A DNA stretch of 64,000 nt from the NCBI GenBank assembly GCA_964249735.1, contig CAXUDP010000004.1, positions 1 through 64,000 of the forward strand. The letters are read 5' to 3'. The position numbers and the translations under genes were made by a program. This DNA is from Lichenicola sp964249735. GTDB lineage: Bacteria; Pseudomonadota; Alphaproteobacteria; Acetobacterales; Acetobacteraceae. This document shows positions 54,288-63,014 of the stretch, piece by piece. The notes under the pieces are model-generated. The model was not told the DNA's origin. It saw nothing but the letters and a program-made list of their open reading frames with translations, and made no database searches. Each line of letters begins with the position of its first letter. The stretch's first letter is position 1.

Positions 54288-54603
54288 GACGGCGTCTGCC
54301 AGACCGCGACAGGCAGGCCCACCATTGAGGCTGGCGAAGCGGCGCGGGAAGGATTTAGGAAATCCCGCAGCGTCGCCGGTTCCGGCACCGGCTTCGCCCC
54401 AGAGGGTACTGGCCGACCCGGCCCAGCAGCATTACGCGATCAGGTTGACACAGTCTTTCGCAAGGCACCTAGCCAGCTTCGTGCCGAACCGGCTTAGGCT
54501 TCCTCGCGTGCTGGTAACGGTTCCAGTCGGGAAGGGTCTGGTTGCGATCGGCAGGAACGAGCTTCGCTTATCGCGACCGCAGCCCAGACGCTCGACCAGC
54601 CTG
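54288..54603 (+). other. Intergenic, 316 bp, no gene recognised
   Basis: Between the small lipoprotein and the convergent DUF892 gene. No terminator, RNA or coding signal is evident on either strand. Confidence 0.5.
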
Positions 54604-55080
54604 TTAGGCAGCGAGCAGCTTCTCCGCCAGGGCGGTGTGCTGCTGGTCCGCCTGCTTTGCTTCTTCGAGCGAGCTGTGCATGGACTGGGAAGCCTGCTCC
54701 AGACCCAGCTTGGAGGCATAGTTGCCGAGTGTGCCGAAGGCAGCGATCCAGTAGTGCAGGGCGAGCTGGCCGGCGGCAACGATGCCCAGGTCGCGGCTGG
54801 TGGCATCTGGCGCCTTCTGGCGGATCTTCTTGCTGACCTCGTAATGCGCATCGAGGATCGGATTGCCGGTATCCTCAGCGCTGCCCACCTCCTTGATCGC
54901 CTGATGGATGCGCTGCGTCCACTGCTTGGAGGTCGCGTTGCCGGCCTGCAGGGCCGACTTCAGCTCCGGGTGGCTCGCATCGGTCTCGATCTCGGCAGTG
55001 GCCTTTTTCGCCACCTCGCCGCCCGCCTTCAGCGCCTGGAGGCCCTGCGCGATCAGTATCTTGATTTCCTGGTCAGGCAT
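54604..55080 (-). CDS. DUF892 ferritin-like protein (YciE/YciF type)
   Basis: A 158-residue helical protein: MPDQEIKILIAQGLQALKAG at the start, then KSALQAGNATSKQWTQRI, and ALHYWIAAFGTLGNYASKLG, the helix pattern of the DUF892/YciF family. These four-helix ferritin-like proteins are linked to oxidative or osmotic stress. Metal-ligand positions are not easily read here. Alone on its strand. Confidence 0.75.
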   Translation of the reverse strand: MPDQEIKILIAQGLQALKAGGEVAKKATAEIETDASHPELKSALQAGNATSKQWTQRIHQAIKEVGSAEDTGNPILDAHYEVSKKIRQKAPDATSRDLGIVAAGQLALHYWIAAFGTLGNYASKLGLEQASQSMHSSLEEAKQADQQHTALAEKLLAA

Positions 55081-55256
55081 CTTCCCGTTTCCTTATTGCG
55101 CATGACGCGCAGGTCGGGCAACGGCAAGTCATGTCACCAGTTGCAGCACGGCATGTCACCTGTCGGTTTCGTGTAGCCAATCCACCGATTACAGCGTACT
55201 TCGCAACATTGCAAATATGAACTGATAAATTTCCGATAAATGCGTGATGGCCAGGA

Positions 55257-56249
55257 TCAGAGCCTGCGTAGCCAGACCTCCTCGACCGCATGCGAGGCGT
55301 CCTTGCGCAGCACCAGGCTCGCGCGTTCCCGCGTGGGTGCGATGTTGCGCTGCAGGTTCGGGCCATTGATCTCGCGCCAGATGCCGCGCGCGGTGTCGCG
55401 TGCGGTCTCGGCGTCCAGGTCGCGGTAGTGATGGAAGTACGAAGCCGGATCCTGGAACGCGGTGCGCTGCAGCAGCAGGAAGCGCTCGACATACCAGTCC
55501 TCGATGTCGGCGGCGTCCGCATCGATGTAGACGGAGAAGTCGAAGAAGTCCGACGCCACTACCGACGAGGCGAGCGTCTGCAGCACGTTCAGCCCTTCGA
55601 AGATGACCACGTCCGGACGGTCGATCACCTGGAACTCGGACGGCAGCACGTCATACCGATGGTGCGAGTAGATCGGCACCTTGAGGTTCGGCACCCCCGC
55701 CTTCAGGTCGATCAGGAACGACAACATGCCGTGCAGGTCGTAGCTTTCCGGAAAGCCCTTGCGCCGCATCAGGTCGCGCTGCTTCAACACGCCGGTGCTG
55801 AGCAGGAAGCCGTCGGTGGCGACCAGCCGGACGTCCAGCCCTTCGAACGAGGAAGCCAGCACCGCCTGCAGCAGGCGCGAGAACGTGCTCTTGCCCACCG
55901 CGACGCTGCCGGCCACACCGATGATGTAGGGACGCGGCGCCGGCTCTCGGTTGAAGAAGCCGTTCTGGATCGTGCTGTCGAGCGCATGCGCGGCCGAGAT
56001 GTTGAGGCCGAGCAGCCGGGCCAGCGGCAGGTAGATGTCCGCCACCTCCTCGGTCGAGACCGGCTCGTTGAGGCCGGCCTGCGCCTGAAGCACCTCGTCG
56101 GTCAGCGACAGCGTCGCGCCCGCATGGAAGGCGCCCCATTCCTTGCGCCGGAAGCACTGGAAGATCGAGTGCAGCCGCTTGCCCGACACGTCCCGTGCGG
56201 ACGCGGCACGAGGCGCTCCCAGCGGTTCCACTCCCGCCTGCGGCGGCAC
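55257..56249 (-). CDS. coaA: Type I pantothenate kinase
   Basis: Phosphorylates pantothenate, the first step of coenzyme A synthesis. The 330-residue chain has FRRKEWGAFHAG, the P-loop GVAGSVAVGKST, VATDGFLLSTGVL, SHHRYDV and FEGLNVLQ, all type I marks. The start appears to be GTG 56249, four bases after the etfA stop, so it is probably made from the ETF transcript. Cytoplasmic. Confidence 0.95.
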   Translation of the reverse strand: MPPQAGVEPLGAPRAASARDVSGKRLHSIFQCFRRKEWGAFHAGATLSLTDEVLQAQAGLNEPVSTEEVADIYLPLARLLGLNISAAHALDSTIQNGFFNREPAPRPYIIGVAGSVAVGKSTFSRLLQAVLASSFEGLDVRLVATDGFLLSTGVLKQRDLMRRKGFPESYDLHGMLSFLIDLKAGVPNLKVPIYSHHRYDVLPSEFQVIDRPDVVIFEGLNVLQTLASSVVASDFFDFSVYIDADAADIEDWYVERFLLLQRTAFQDPASYFHHYRDLDAETARDTARGIWREINGPNLQRNIAPTRERASLVLRKDASHAVEEVWLRRL

Positions 56250-56253
56250 CCGC

Positions 56254-57192
56254 CTATCCGGCCTTCTGCAGTTCCGCGTTCAGCTCCGGCAGGGCGGTGA
56301 ACAGGTCGGCGACCAGCCCGTAATCGGCGACCTGGAAGATCGGTGCGTCCGCATCCTTGTTGATGGCGACGATAATCTTGCTGTCCTTCATGCCGGCCAG
56401 GTGCTGGATCGCGCCCGAGATGCCGATCGCGACGTACAGCTCCGGCGCCACGATCTTTCCGGTCTGCCCCACCTGGTAGTCGTTCGGCACGAACCCCGCA
56501 TCCACCGCGGCGCGCGACGCGCCGATCGCGGCCCCGAGATTGTCCGCGATCGGGTCGAGCAGACGGAAGTTCTCGCCGTTCTGCATCCCCCGCCCGCCCG
56601 ACACCACCACGCGGGCTGAGGCCAGCTCCGGACGCTCCGACTTCGACAGCTCGGCCGAAACGAAGCGAGACGGCGACGGGTGCTCGCCGGGTGCGGCGTC
56701 CTCGATCGCGGCGCTGCCGCCTTCCGCCGCAGCCGGATCGAAGCTGGCGGCGCGCACGGTCACCACCTTCTTCGCGTCCGAGGAGCGCACCGTCGCCAGC
56801 GCGTTGCCGGCATAGATCGGCCGCACGAAGGTGGAGCCGTCGACCACGGCGACGATGTCGCTGATCGGCTGCACGTCCAGCAGGGCGGCGACGCGCGGCA
56901 GCACGTTCTTGCCCGTGGCGGTGGAGCCGGCGAGAATGTGCTCGTAAGGCTCGGCGAGCGAGACGATCAGCGCCGACAGCGGCTCTGCCATCGGCCGCGC
57001 ATGCGCCTCGGCATCGACCTTCAGCACGCGCGACACGCCGGCGATCCGCGAGGCCGCCTGGGCCACTGCGCCGATGCCGTGGCCGGCGACCAGCGCGTGC
57101 ACCTCGCCCAGCCGGGCGGCAGCGGTGACCGCGGAGCGGGTGGCGGAACTGACATGGCCGTCCGCATGGTCGACCAGGACGAGAACGGTCAT
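56254..57192 (-). CDS. etfA: Electron transfer flavoprotein, alpha subunit
   Basis: FAD-carrying subunit of the ETF heterodimer that takes electrons from acyl-CoA dehydrogenases. The 312-residue chain has the N-terminal VLVLVDH domain and the FAD site ARVVVSGGRGMQ, GASRAAVDAGFVPNDYQVGQTGKIVAPELYVAIGISGAIQHLAG and INKDADAPIF. It is separated from etfB by two bases and followed closely by coaA. Cytoplasmic. Confidence 0.96.
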   Translation of the reverse strand: MTVLVLVDHADGHVSSATRSAVTAAARLGEVHALVAGHGIGAVAQAASRIAGVSRVLKVDAEAHARPMAEPLSALIVSLAEPYEHILAGSTATGKNVLPRVAALLDVQPISDIVAVVDGSTFVRPIYAGNALATVRSSDAKKVVTVRAASFDPAAAEGGSAAIEDAAPGEHPSPSRFVSAELSKSERPELASARVVVSGGRGMQNGENFRLLDPIADNLGAAIGASRAAVDAGFVPNDYQVGQTGKIVAPELYVAIGISGAIQHLAGMKDSKIIVAINKDADAPIFQVADYGLVADLFTALPELNAELQKAG

Positions 57193-57194
57193 GC

Positions 57195-57956
57195 TCAGAT
57201 CACCTTGGCTTCTTGGCGCAGCCTGGCCACCAGCTCGGCGACCGAGGCCACGCTCACGCCGCCGGCGCGCGCCGGCGGCTCGGACACGCGGATCGTGGTC
57301 AGGCGAGAGGCTACGTCGACGCCGAGCTCGGTCGGCGACAGCACCTGCATCGGCTTCTTGCGCGCCTTCATGATGTTGGGCAGCGACGCGTAGCGCGGCT
57401 CGTTCAGCCGCAGGTCCGCGGTGATGATGGCCGGCAGCGGGACGGCGATGACCTCCAGCCCGCCATCGACCTCGCGGGTCACGGTGGCAGTGCCGCCGCT
57501 ACCCTCGACCGCCAGCTCGACGCGGCTGGCGAACGTGCCCTGCGCCCAGCCGAGCAGCCCGGCCAGCATCTGGCCGGTGGCGTTCATGTCGTCGTCGATC
57601 GCCTGCTTGCCCATGATCACCAGCGACGGCTCTTCCCGCTCGACCAGCGCCTTGAGCAGCTTGGCCACCGCCAGCGGCTCTGGCGCCGCGTCGGTCTGCA
57701 CCAGCACCGCCCGGTCGGCGCCCATGGCGAGTGCGGTGCGCAACGTGTCCTGGCACTGCTGCACGCCGATCGACACCACCACGATCTCGGTGGCGATGCC
57801 CTTCTCCTTGAGCCGCACCGCCTCCTCAACCGCGATCTCGTCGAACGGGTTCATCGACATCTTGACCCCGGCCAGCTCCACGCCGGAGCCGTCGGCTTTG
57901 ACGCGCGGCTTCACGTTGTAGTCGATCACGCGCTTGACCGGCACGAGGAGTTTCAT
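57195..57956 (-). CDS. etfB: Electron transfer flavoprotein, beta subunit
   Basis: Beta subunit of ETF, which binds AMP. The 253-residue protein opens MKLLVPVKRVIDYNVKPRVK and has MNPFDEIAVEEAVRLKEKG, then IMGKQAIDDDMNATGQMLAGLLGWAQGTFAS and the recognition-loop region LPNIMKARKKPM that docks on acyl-CoA dehydrogenases. AGGAAGG precedes ATG 57956. It lies 46 bp after ETF-QO, so ETF-QO, etfB, etfA and coaA are likely one transcript. Confidence 0.96.
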   Translation of the reverse strand: MKLLVPVKRVIDYNVKPRVKADGSGVELAGVKMSMNPFDEIAVEEAVRLKEKGIATEIVVVSIGVQQCQDTLRTALAMGADRAVLVQTDAAPEPLAVAKLLKALVEREEPSLVIMGKQAIDDDMNATGQMLAGLLGWAQGTFASRVELAVEGSGGTATVTREVDGGLEVIAVPLPAIITADLRLNEPRYASLPNIMKARKKPMQVLSPTELGVDVASRLTTIRVSEPPARAGGVSVASVAELVARLRQEAKVI

Positions 57957-58002
57957 CTTCGCCTTCCTGTGGGGGGATGCCTGGAGATGGGCTGCGGGCG
58001 CG

Positions 58003-59610
58003 TCACATGCCGCCCGGATAGTTGGGGCCGCCGCCGCCCTCCGGTGCCGACCAGTCTATGTTCTCGGTCGGGTCCTTGATGTCGCAGGTCTTGCAGTGCA
58101 CGCAGTTCTGCGCGTTGATCTGCAGGCGNNNNNNNNNNNNNNNNNNNNNNNNNNNNNNNNNNNNNNNNNNNNNNNNNNNNNNNNNNNNNNNNNNNNNNNN
58201 NNNNNNNNNNNNNNNNNNNNNNNNNNNNTGCACCGGCTGGTCCTCCTCGTGGTTGGTGTTCGACAGGAACACCGAGGACAGCTTGTCGAAGGTCAGCACG
58301 CCGTCCGGCTTGGGATAGACGATGCGCGGCGCGGCGTCGGCGCGGTCAAGCACTTCGTGGTCGGCGTGGCGGTGGCGCAGCGTCCAGGGGGCGCGTCCGC
58401 GCAGCAGCACGGTGTCCGCCGCCGAGTAGGCGAAGCCGCCGAGCTGGCCGAAGCGGGCAAAGGCGGGACGAACGTTGCGCACCGCCCGCATCTCGTCCCA
58501 GAGCCAGCTGTCGCGCACCTTGGCGGTGAAGCGCCTGGGCTCGGCCGGACGCCCGTCCGCGAGCGCATCGGCCACCGTTTCCGCCGCCAGCATGCCGGAC
58601 TTCATCGCCGCATGAGTGCCCTTGATCTTGGGCACGTTGAGGAAGCCGGCCGCGTCGCCTACCAGCGCGCCGCCGGGAAAGGTCAGGCGCGGCACCGACT
58701 GTAGCCCGCCCTCCGACAGGGCACGCGCGCCGTAGGACACGCGCTTGCCGCCCTCGAGGTGCGGACGGATCGCCGGATGCGTCTTCAGCCGCTGCATCTC
58801 GTCGAACGGCGACAGCCAGGTGTTGGGATAGTCGAGCCCGACCACGAAGCCGTACGACACCAGGTTGTCGCCGAAATGGTAGAGCCACGAGCCGCCATAG
58901 GTCCGGCGGTCCAGCGGCCAGCCCATGGTGTGCTGCACCAGGCCCGGCCGGTGCTGCGATGCCGGCACCTCCCACAGCTCCTTGACGCCGAGCCCGTAGG
59001 TCTGCGGGTCGATGCCACGCCGCAGGTCGAACCGCTGCATCAGCTGCTTGGACAGCGAGCCGCGGCAGCCCTCCGCGAACAGCGTGTAGGTCGCACGCAG
59101 CTCCATCCCCCGCGCGTGGTTCGGACCCGGCTCGCCGTCGCGGCCGATCCCCATGTCGCCGGTGGCGATGCCGACGATGCGGCCTTCCTCCTCCAGCAGC
59201 TCGGCCGCCCCGAAGCCCGGGTAGATCTCGACCCCGAGCGCTTCCGCCTCGCCTGCGAGCCAGCGGCACACGTTGCCGAGGCTGACGATGTAGTTGCCGT
59301 GGTTGCCCATCTGCGGCGGCACCGGCAGGGGCCAGGAGCGCCGCCCGGTCAGGTAGAGCAGCCGGTCCTCGGTCGCCGCGGTGTCGAGCGGCGCACCGCG
59401 TTCCCGCCAGTCCGGGATCAGCTCGTCAAGCGCACGCGGCTCGATCACCGCACCGGACAGGATGTGCGCGCCGATCTCCGAACCCTTCTCGACCAGGCAG
59501 ACGGAAGCGTCGGGCGAAAGCTGTTTCAGCCGGATCGCGGCCGCGAGTCCGGCCGGACCGCCGCCGACCACGACCACGTCGAATTCCATCGCCTCGCGCA
59601 GCTCACCCAT
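58003..59610 (-). CDS. Electron transfer flavoprotein-ubiquinone oxidoreductase
   Basis: Passes electrons from ETF to ubiquinone at the inner membrane. The protein starts MGELREAMEFDVVVVGGGPA (FAD fold), has GEAEALGVEIYPGFGAAELL and the hydrophobic plug near YGGSWLYHFGDN, and ends with the cluster site QNCVHCKTCDIKDP. A 100-N gap at 58129-58228 removes about 34 residues before the cluster, including where the first cluster cysteine (RYCPAGVYE in homologues) should be. Both sides are in the same frame, so the gap is close to its real length. ATG 59610. Confidence 0.93.
   Translation of the reverse strand: MGELREAMEFDVVVVGGGPAGLAAAIRLKQLSPDASVCLVEKGSEIGAHILSGAVIEPRALDELIPDWRERGAPLDTAATEDRLLYLTGRRSWPLPVPPQMGNHGNYIVSLGNVCRWLAGEAEALGVEIYPGFGAAELLEEEGRIVGIATGDMGIGRDGEPGPNHARGMELRATYTLFAEGCRGSLSKQLMQRFDLRRGIDPQTYGLGVKELWEVPASQHRPGLVQHTMGWPLDRRTYGGSWLYHFGDNLVSYGFVVGLDYPNTWLSPFDEMQRLKTHPAIRPHLEGGKRVSYGARALSEGGLQSVPRLTFPGGALVGDAAGFLNVPKIKGTHAAMKSGMLAAETVADALADGRPAEPRRFTAKVRDSWLWDEMRAVRNVRPAFARFGQLGGFAYSAADTVLLRGRAPWTLRHRHADHEVLDRADAAPRIVYPKPDGVLTFDKLSSVFLSNTNHEEDQPVXXXXXXXXXXXXXXXXXXXXXXXXXXXXXXXXXXRLQINAQNCVHCKTCDIKDPTENIDWSAPEGGGGPNYPGGM
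58129..58228. other. Assembly gap of 100 N inside the ETF-QO gene
   Basis: Exactly 100 N. Frames agree on both sides; family alignment leaves room for about 34 to 38 residues. Confidence 0.98.
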
Positions 59611-59809
59611 CAACGAATGCCCGTTCGAACCTGAGCCGGGATCATGCCGGTCTCGCCTGCTGGCTATGTGCCCCTGGCACCGTCCCGGATCAACCAGCCG
59701 CGGCACCGAACGGTCGCCGACCGCATGATCCGGGAGCGATCACCGGGATCGGGCGTTGCATCACCCGGCGCGGGGGCGCGACCGCCTGCGAACGCCCAAG
59801 GATCGCACG

Positions 59810-60223
59810 ATGCAGACCAGACACGTCCTGACCCTGGCCGATGCGCGCCGCCTGATGGCGGCGGCGGTGGCGGAAGCCGAGCGCCGGCAGCTCGCGGTCA
59901 GCATCGCCGTGGTGGACCAGGCCGGCGTGCTCCTGCTGCTGGAGCGGCTGGACGGCGCCCGCCTGCACACCCCCGAGGCCGCCACGCTCAAGGCCAGGAC
60001 CGCCGCCATCGCCCGGTCGTCCACCGCCCTCCTGGAGCAGCAGGTCCACGACAACCCGGCCACGCTGTCGTTCCCGGGCCGCATGCCACTGGCCGGCGGC
60101 ATGCCCCTGCTTCATGACGGGGAGGTGGTCGGCGCGGTCGGATCGTCCGGCGCGCAGCCGGACGAGGACCAGGCGGTGTGCGACGCCGCCCTGTCGGCGG
60201 TGGCGCTGCTGGCGGCGGGCTGA
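59810..60223 (+). CDS. GlcG/HbpS-type heme-binding domain protein
   Basis: A 137-residue single-domain protein: LTLADARRLMAAAVAEAERR, VSIAVVDQAGVLLLLERLDGA, then GRMPLAGGMPLLHDGEVVGAVGSSGAQPDEDQAVCDAAL, the full HbpS/GlcG pattern. Some members bind heme or cobalamin, others are linked to glycolate use. No signal peptide is seen, so it should be cytoplasmic. ATG 59810 follows AAGGATCGCACG. Confidence 0.9.
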   Translation: MQTRHVLTLADARRLMAAAVAEAERRQLAVSIAVVDQAGVLLLLERLDGARLHTPEAATLKARTAAIARSSTALLEQQVHDNPATLSFPGRMPLAGGMPLLHDGEVVGAVGSSGAQPDEDQAVCDAALSAVALLAAG

Positions 60224-60483
60224 GCCGGACGCCGGCCGTGCCGCATGACCGGGCCCGTCACCGGTTTGACTGTCCGGAACGGGCATAAGATCATCGGACC
60301 GATGATGCCAACACCCGCCGGCTCTTCGTGCTGTCGCTTCGGCACGGCATCCGGCCGCACCGCCCCGGCCGGCGGTGCGTCCCACGGGAGTCGGCACGCC
60401 TGCGATGCCTCCCCCGGCCTGCGGCTGCCGATCCGGCCGTTGCAGGGTGCCGGGCCGTATCCCGGGCGGGATCGTTTCCAACG

Positions 60484-61422
60484 GTGGATCCCCGCTTGCA
60501 CATAGTCTTCATCAGCCAGTCCGCCCTGGCACGGGACGAGTTCGCGCAGCAGCTGAGGGTGGTGCAGCCGGCCGGCACTGTGTCGGTGCGCGACCGGATT
60601 GTCGGGGACCTGGCGTCGCTGTCCGGGGCGGACGCGGTGGTGCTGGATTGTCGCAGCGACCACCCGTTCGAGGAGCAGGACCTGCCCCGGCTCCGGGGCC
60701 TGTCGCCGGCGCCGTTCCTCATGGCCGTCATCGACAACCTCGAATCTGCCAAGGCCTGGGCGGTCAAGGCCGGGCTGGACGACGTCCTCGTCAACCCCTT
60801 TACCCTGCTCGACCTGCACCTGCGCATGGCGAGCCTGCGCAGCGCACTGGCGCAGCGCCGGGAGATCGACCGCCTGTCGCACACCGCCCAGGACGTGGCG
60901 CAGGAAGCGCAACGCCTGCGCACCCTGGCCTACACCGACCACCTGACCGGGCTGCCGAACCGGCGCTACCTGGACAAGTGGGCAGAGGACGCGGCCGGCG
61001 ACGCAGGCACCTTCGGCTTCCAGATGCTCGACCTGAACGGTTTCAAGCAGGTCAACGACCGCTACGGCCACCATGTCGGCGACCTGCTGCTGCGCCAGGT
61101 GAGCCAGCGCGTGTCCGGGATCTCGCGGCGCCTCGACCTCGTGGTTCGGCTCGGCGGCGACGAGATTGCCATTGTCCAGCACGGCGCGTTGACGCCGGAA
61201 GACTGCGTGGCGCTCGCCAGCCGGCTTCTCGCCGCGTTCCGCGAGCCGTTCCACGTCGAGAGCCATACCATCCACGTCAGCGCCAGCATCGGCAGCGCGC
61301 TCTATCCGCAGGACAGCAGCAACCTGCTCGACCTGATGCGCCACGCCGATCGGGCGATGTACGCGGCCAAGGCAGGGACGAGCGCGTCGCCTGGACCGGA
61401 TGCCGGTTCCGGCAGGGCCTAG
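60484..61422 (+). CDS. Diguanylate cyclase-like protein with receiver-like N-terminus
   Basis: A 312-residue protein. Residues 1-120 look like a receiver domain (LHIVFISQSALARDEFAQQL, DAVVLDC, VNPF in place of the usual KPF) and a short coiled linker (about 120-155) follows. The GGDEF domain begins TDHLTGLPNRRYLD and has the active-site loop RLGGDEIAI, so GGDEI replaces GGDEF. The inhibitory RxxD site is not evident. GTG 60484 is chosen as the first start inside the receiver fold; the upstream frame lacks homology. Probably makes c-di-GMP. Confidence 0.85.
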   Translation: MDPRLHIVFISQSALARDEFAQQLRVVQPAGTVSVRDRIVGDLASLSGADAVVLDCRSDHPFEEQDLPRLRGLSPAPFLMAVIDNLESAKAWAVKAGLDDVLVNPFTLLDLHLRMASLRSALAQRREIDRLSHTAQDVAQEAQRLRTLAYTDHLTGLPNRRYLDKWAEDAAGDAGTFGFQMLDLNGFKQVNDRYGHHVGDLLLRQVSQRVSGISRRLDLVVRLGGDEIAIVQHGALTPEDCVALASRLLAAFREPFHVESHTIHVSASIGSALYPQDSSNLLDLMRHADRAMYAAKAGTSASPGPDAGSGRA

Positions 61423-61451
61423 AACCTTTCATCGACGGACTGCAGCGGCGG

Positions 61452-61527
61452 TGGTGGAGCTGAGGGGAATCGAACCCCTGACCTCCTCATTGCGAACGAG
61501 GCGCTCTCCCAACTGAGCTACAGCCCC
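61452..61527 (-). tRNA. tRNA-Ala (anticodon CGC)
   Basis: 76-base cloverleaf read from the minus strand: acceptor GGGGCTG paired with CAGCTCC, D-arm GCTC...GAGC, anticodon loop TTCGCAA, T-arm GGTTCGATTCC, and encoded CCA at the 3' end. Anticodon CGC reads GCG alanine codons. Confidence 0.97.
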
Positions 61528-61668
61528 GCCGTGCAGGCGGCGGAAGATAGCCAAGGCCCTGGCCCAGTCAAGCGCCGCCCGCAGCGCAGGGCATTCCCCG
61601 GCCCGTTGTTGCGCGGGCCGGGCGGGGTGGGTAGCTTCCGGCGCATTCTACGCATAAGGACCGCCGCC

Positions 61669-61989
61669 GTGATCACGGCCATCTTCCAGCTGCTCTACCT
61701 CCTGATCCAGCTCTACATCTACGTGCTCCTGATCTCCTGCCTGTTCAGCCTGCTGTACGCGTTCAACATCGTCGACAGCCGCAACCGGCTGGTGCGCAGC
61801 GTCGGCGAGTTCCTGTATCGCGCGACCGAGCCGGTGCTGGCGCCGGTGCGCCGGATCCTGCCGCAGTTCGGCAGCATGGACCTGAGCCCGCTGGTAGTGC
61901 TGCTGGCGCTGCAATATCTGGTCGTGCCGCTGCTGCGCTCGGTCGAGATCGCCATCCTCACCCATTCCACGCAGCAATTCTTCTCGTGA
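61669..61989 (+). CDS. YggT family integral membrane protein
   Basis: A 106-residue protein with two YggT-type membrane hairpins (ITAIFQLLYLLIQLYIYVLL and LSPLVVLLALQYLVVPLL) and the conserved loop ATEPVLAPVRRILP. YggT proteins are linked to osmotic tolerance and cell division in some bacteria. GTG 61669 follows AAGGACCGCCGCC. Its stop overlaps the GT2 start (GTGA). Confidence 0.92.
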   Translation: MITAIFQLLYLLIQLYIYVLLISCLFSLLYAFNIVDSRNRLVRSVGEFLYRATEPVLAPVRRILPQFGSMDLSPLVVLLALQYLVVPLLRSVEIAILTHSTQQFFS

Positions 61990-62930
61990 CGCCCGGCCCC
62001 GCCGGGCGGGTGGCGGTGCTGATCCCCTGCTACAACGAGGCGGTGGCGATCGCCGGCGTGGTACGCGACTTCCGTGCCGCCCTGCCGGATGCCACCGTCT
62101 ACGTCTACGACAACAACTCCAGCGACGACACGCGCGCGGTCGCCCGCGGCGCCGGGGCGGTGGTGCGGCTGGAAACGCTGCAAGGCAAAGGCCACGTGGT
62201 GCGCCGCATGTTCGCCGACGTCGACGCCGAACTCTACGTGCTGGTCGACGGCGACGGCACCTACGACGCCCACGCCGCCCCCGGCCTGATCCGGGCGCTC
62301 CGCGAGAACGGGCTGGACATGGTCAACGCCGCCCGCGTCACCGACCGCGCTTCCGCCTACCGGCGCGGCCACGTGCTCGGCAACCGGATGCTGACCGGGC
62401 TGGTCGCCGCGATCTTCGGCAAGCGGCTGTCCGACATGCTGTCCGGTTACCGGGTGTTCTCGCGCCGGTTCGTGAAGTCGTTCCCGGCGTTGTCGGCAGG
62501 GTTCGAGACCGAGACCGAGCTCACCGTGCACGCTCTGGAGCTGCGCATGCCGATCGGCGAGCTGCCGACGCGCTACATCGAGCGTGCGGAAGGCTCGGTG
62601 TCGAAGCTGCACACCTATCGCGACGGCATGCGCATCCTGCGCACCATCGTGGTGCTGATGAAGCAGGAGCGGCCGCTCGCCTTCTTCTCCGCCATCGCAG
62701 GCGGGATGCTCCTGGTGGGCCTGGCCCTGGGCCTGCCGGTGGTGGCTGAGTTCTTCCGCACCCGGCACGTGCCGCGCCTGCCGAGTGCGGTGCTGGCGCT
62801 GGGCTTCGTGCTGCTCGCCTGCCTCGCCCTGGTCTGCGGGCTGATCCTGGACAGCGTCACCCGCGGCCGGCTGGAGTTCAAGCGGCTGGCCTACCTCGCT
62901 CATCCGGCGCCCGAGGCCGATCCCATCTAG
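61986..62930 (+). CDS. Membrane-bound family 2 glycosyltransferase
   Basis: A 314-residue GT2: VAVLIPCYNEAVAI, VYDNNSSDDT, metal site VDGDGTYD, LSGYRVFSRRFVKSFPALS and GFETETELTVHAL. Two C-terminal membrane helices follow (FFSAIAGGMLLVGLALGL and VLALGFVLLACLALVCGL). The pattern is like dolichyl/polyprenyl-phosphate sugar synthases, so transfer of a sugar to a lipid carrier is likely. GTG 61986 overlaps the YggT stop, suggesting translational coupling. Confidence 0.9.
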   Translation: MTPGPAGRVAVLIPCYNEAVAIAGVVRDFRAALPDATVYVYDNNSSDDTRAVARGAGAVVRLETLQGKGHVVRRMFADVDAELYVLVDGDGTYDAHAAPGLIRALRENGLDMVNAARVTDRASAYRRGHVLGNRMLTGLVAAIFGKRLSDMLSGYRVFSRRFVKSFPALSAGFETETELTVHALELRMPIGELPTRYIERAEGSVSKLHTYRDGMRILRTIVVLMKQERPLAFFSAIAGGMLLVGLALGLPVVAEFFRTRHVPRLPSAVLALGFVLLACLALVCGLILDSVTRGRLEFKRLAYLAHPAPEADPI

Positions 62931-63014
62931 GCACCGTGACCGGCGGACGCCGGCGGACGCCATTTCCCCTTTGCCGGCGGGCGCGATAGCTGCTTGGGTC
63001 GGGCGGTCACCGCG

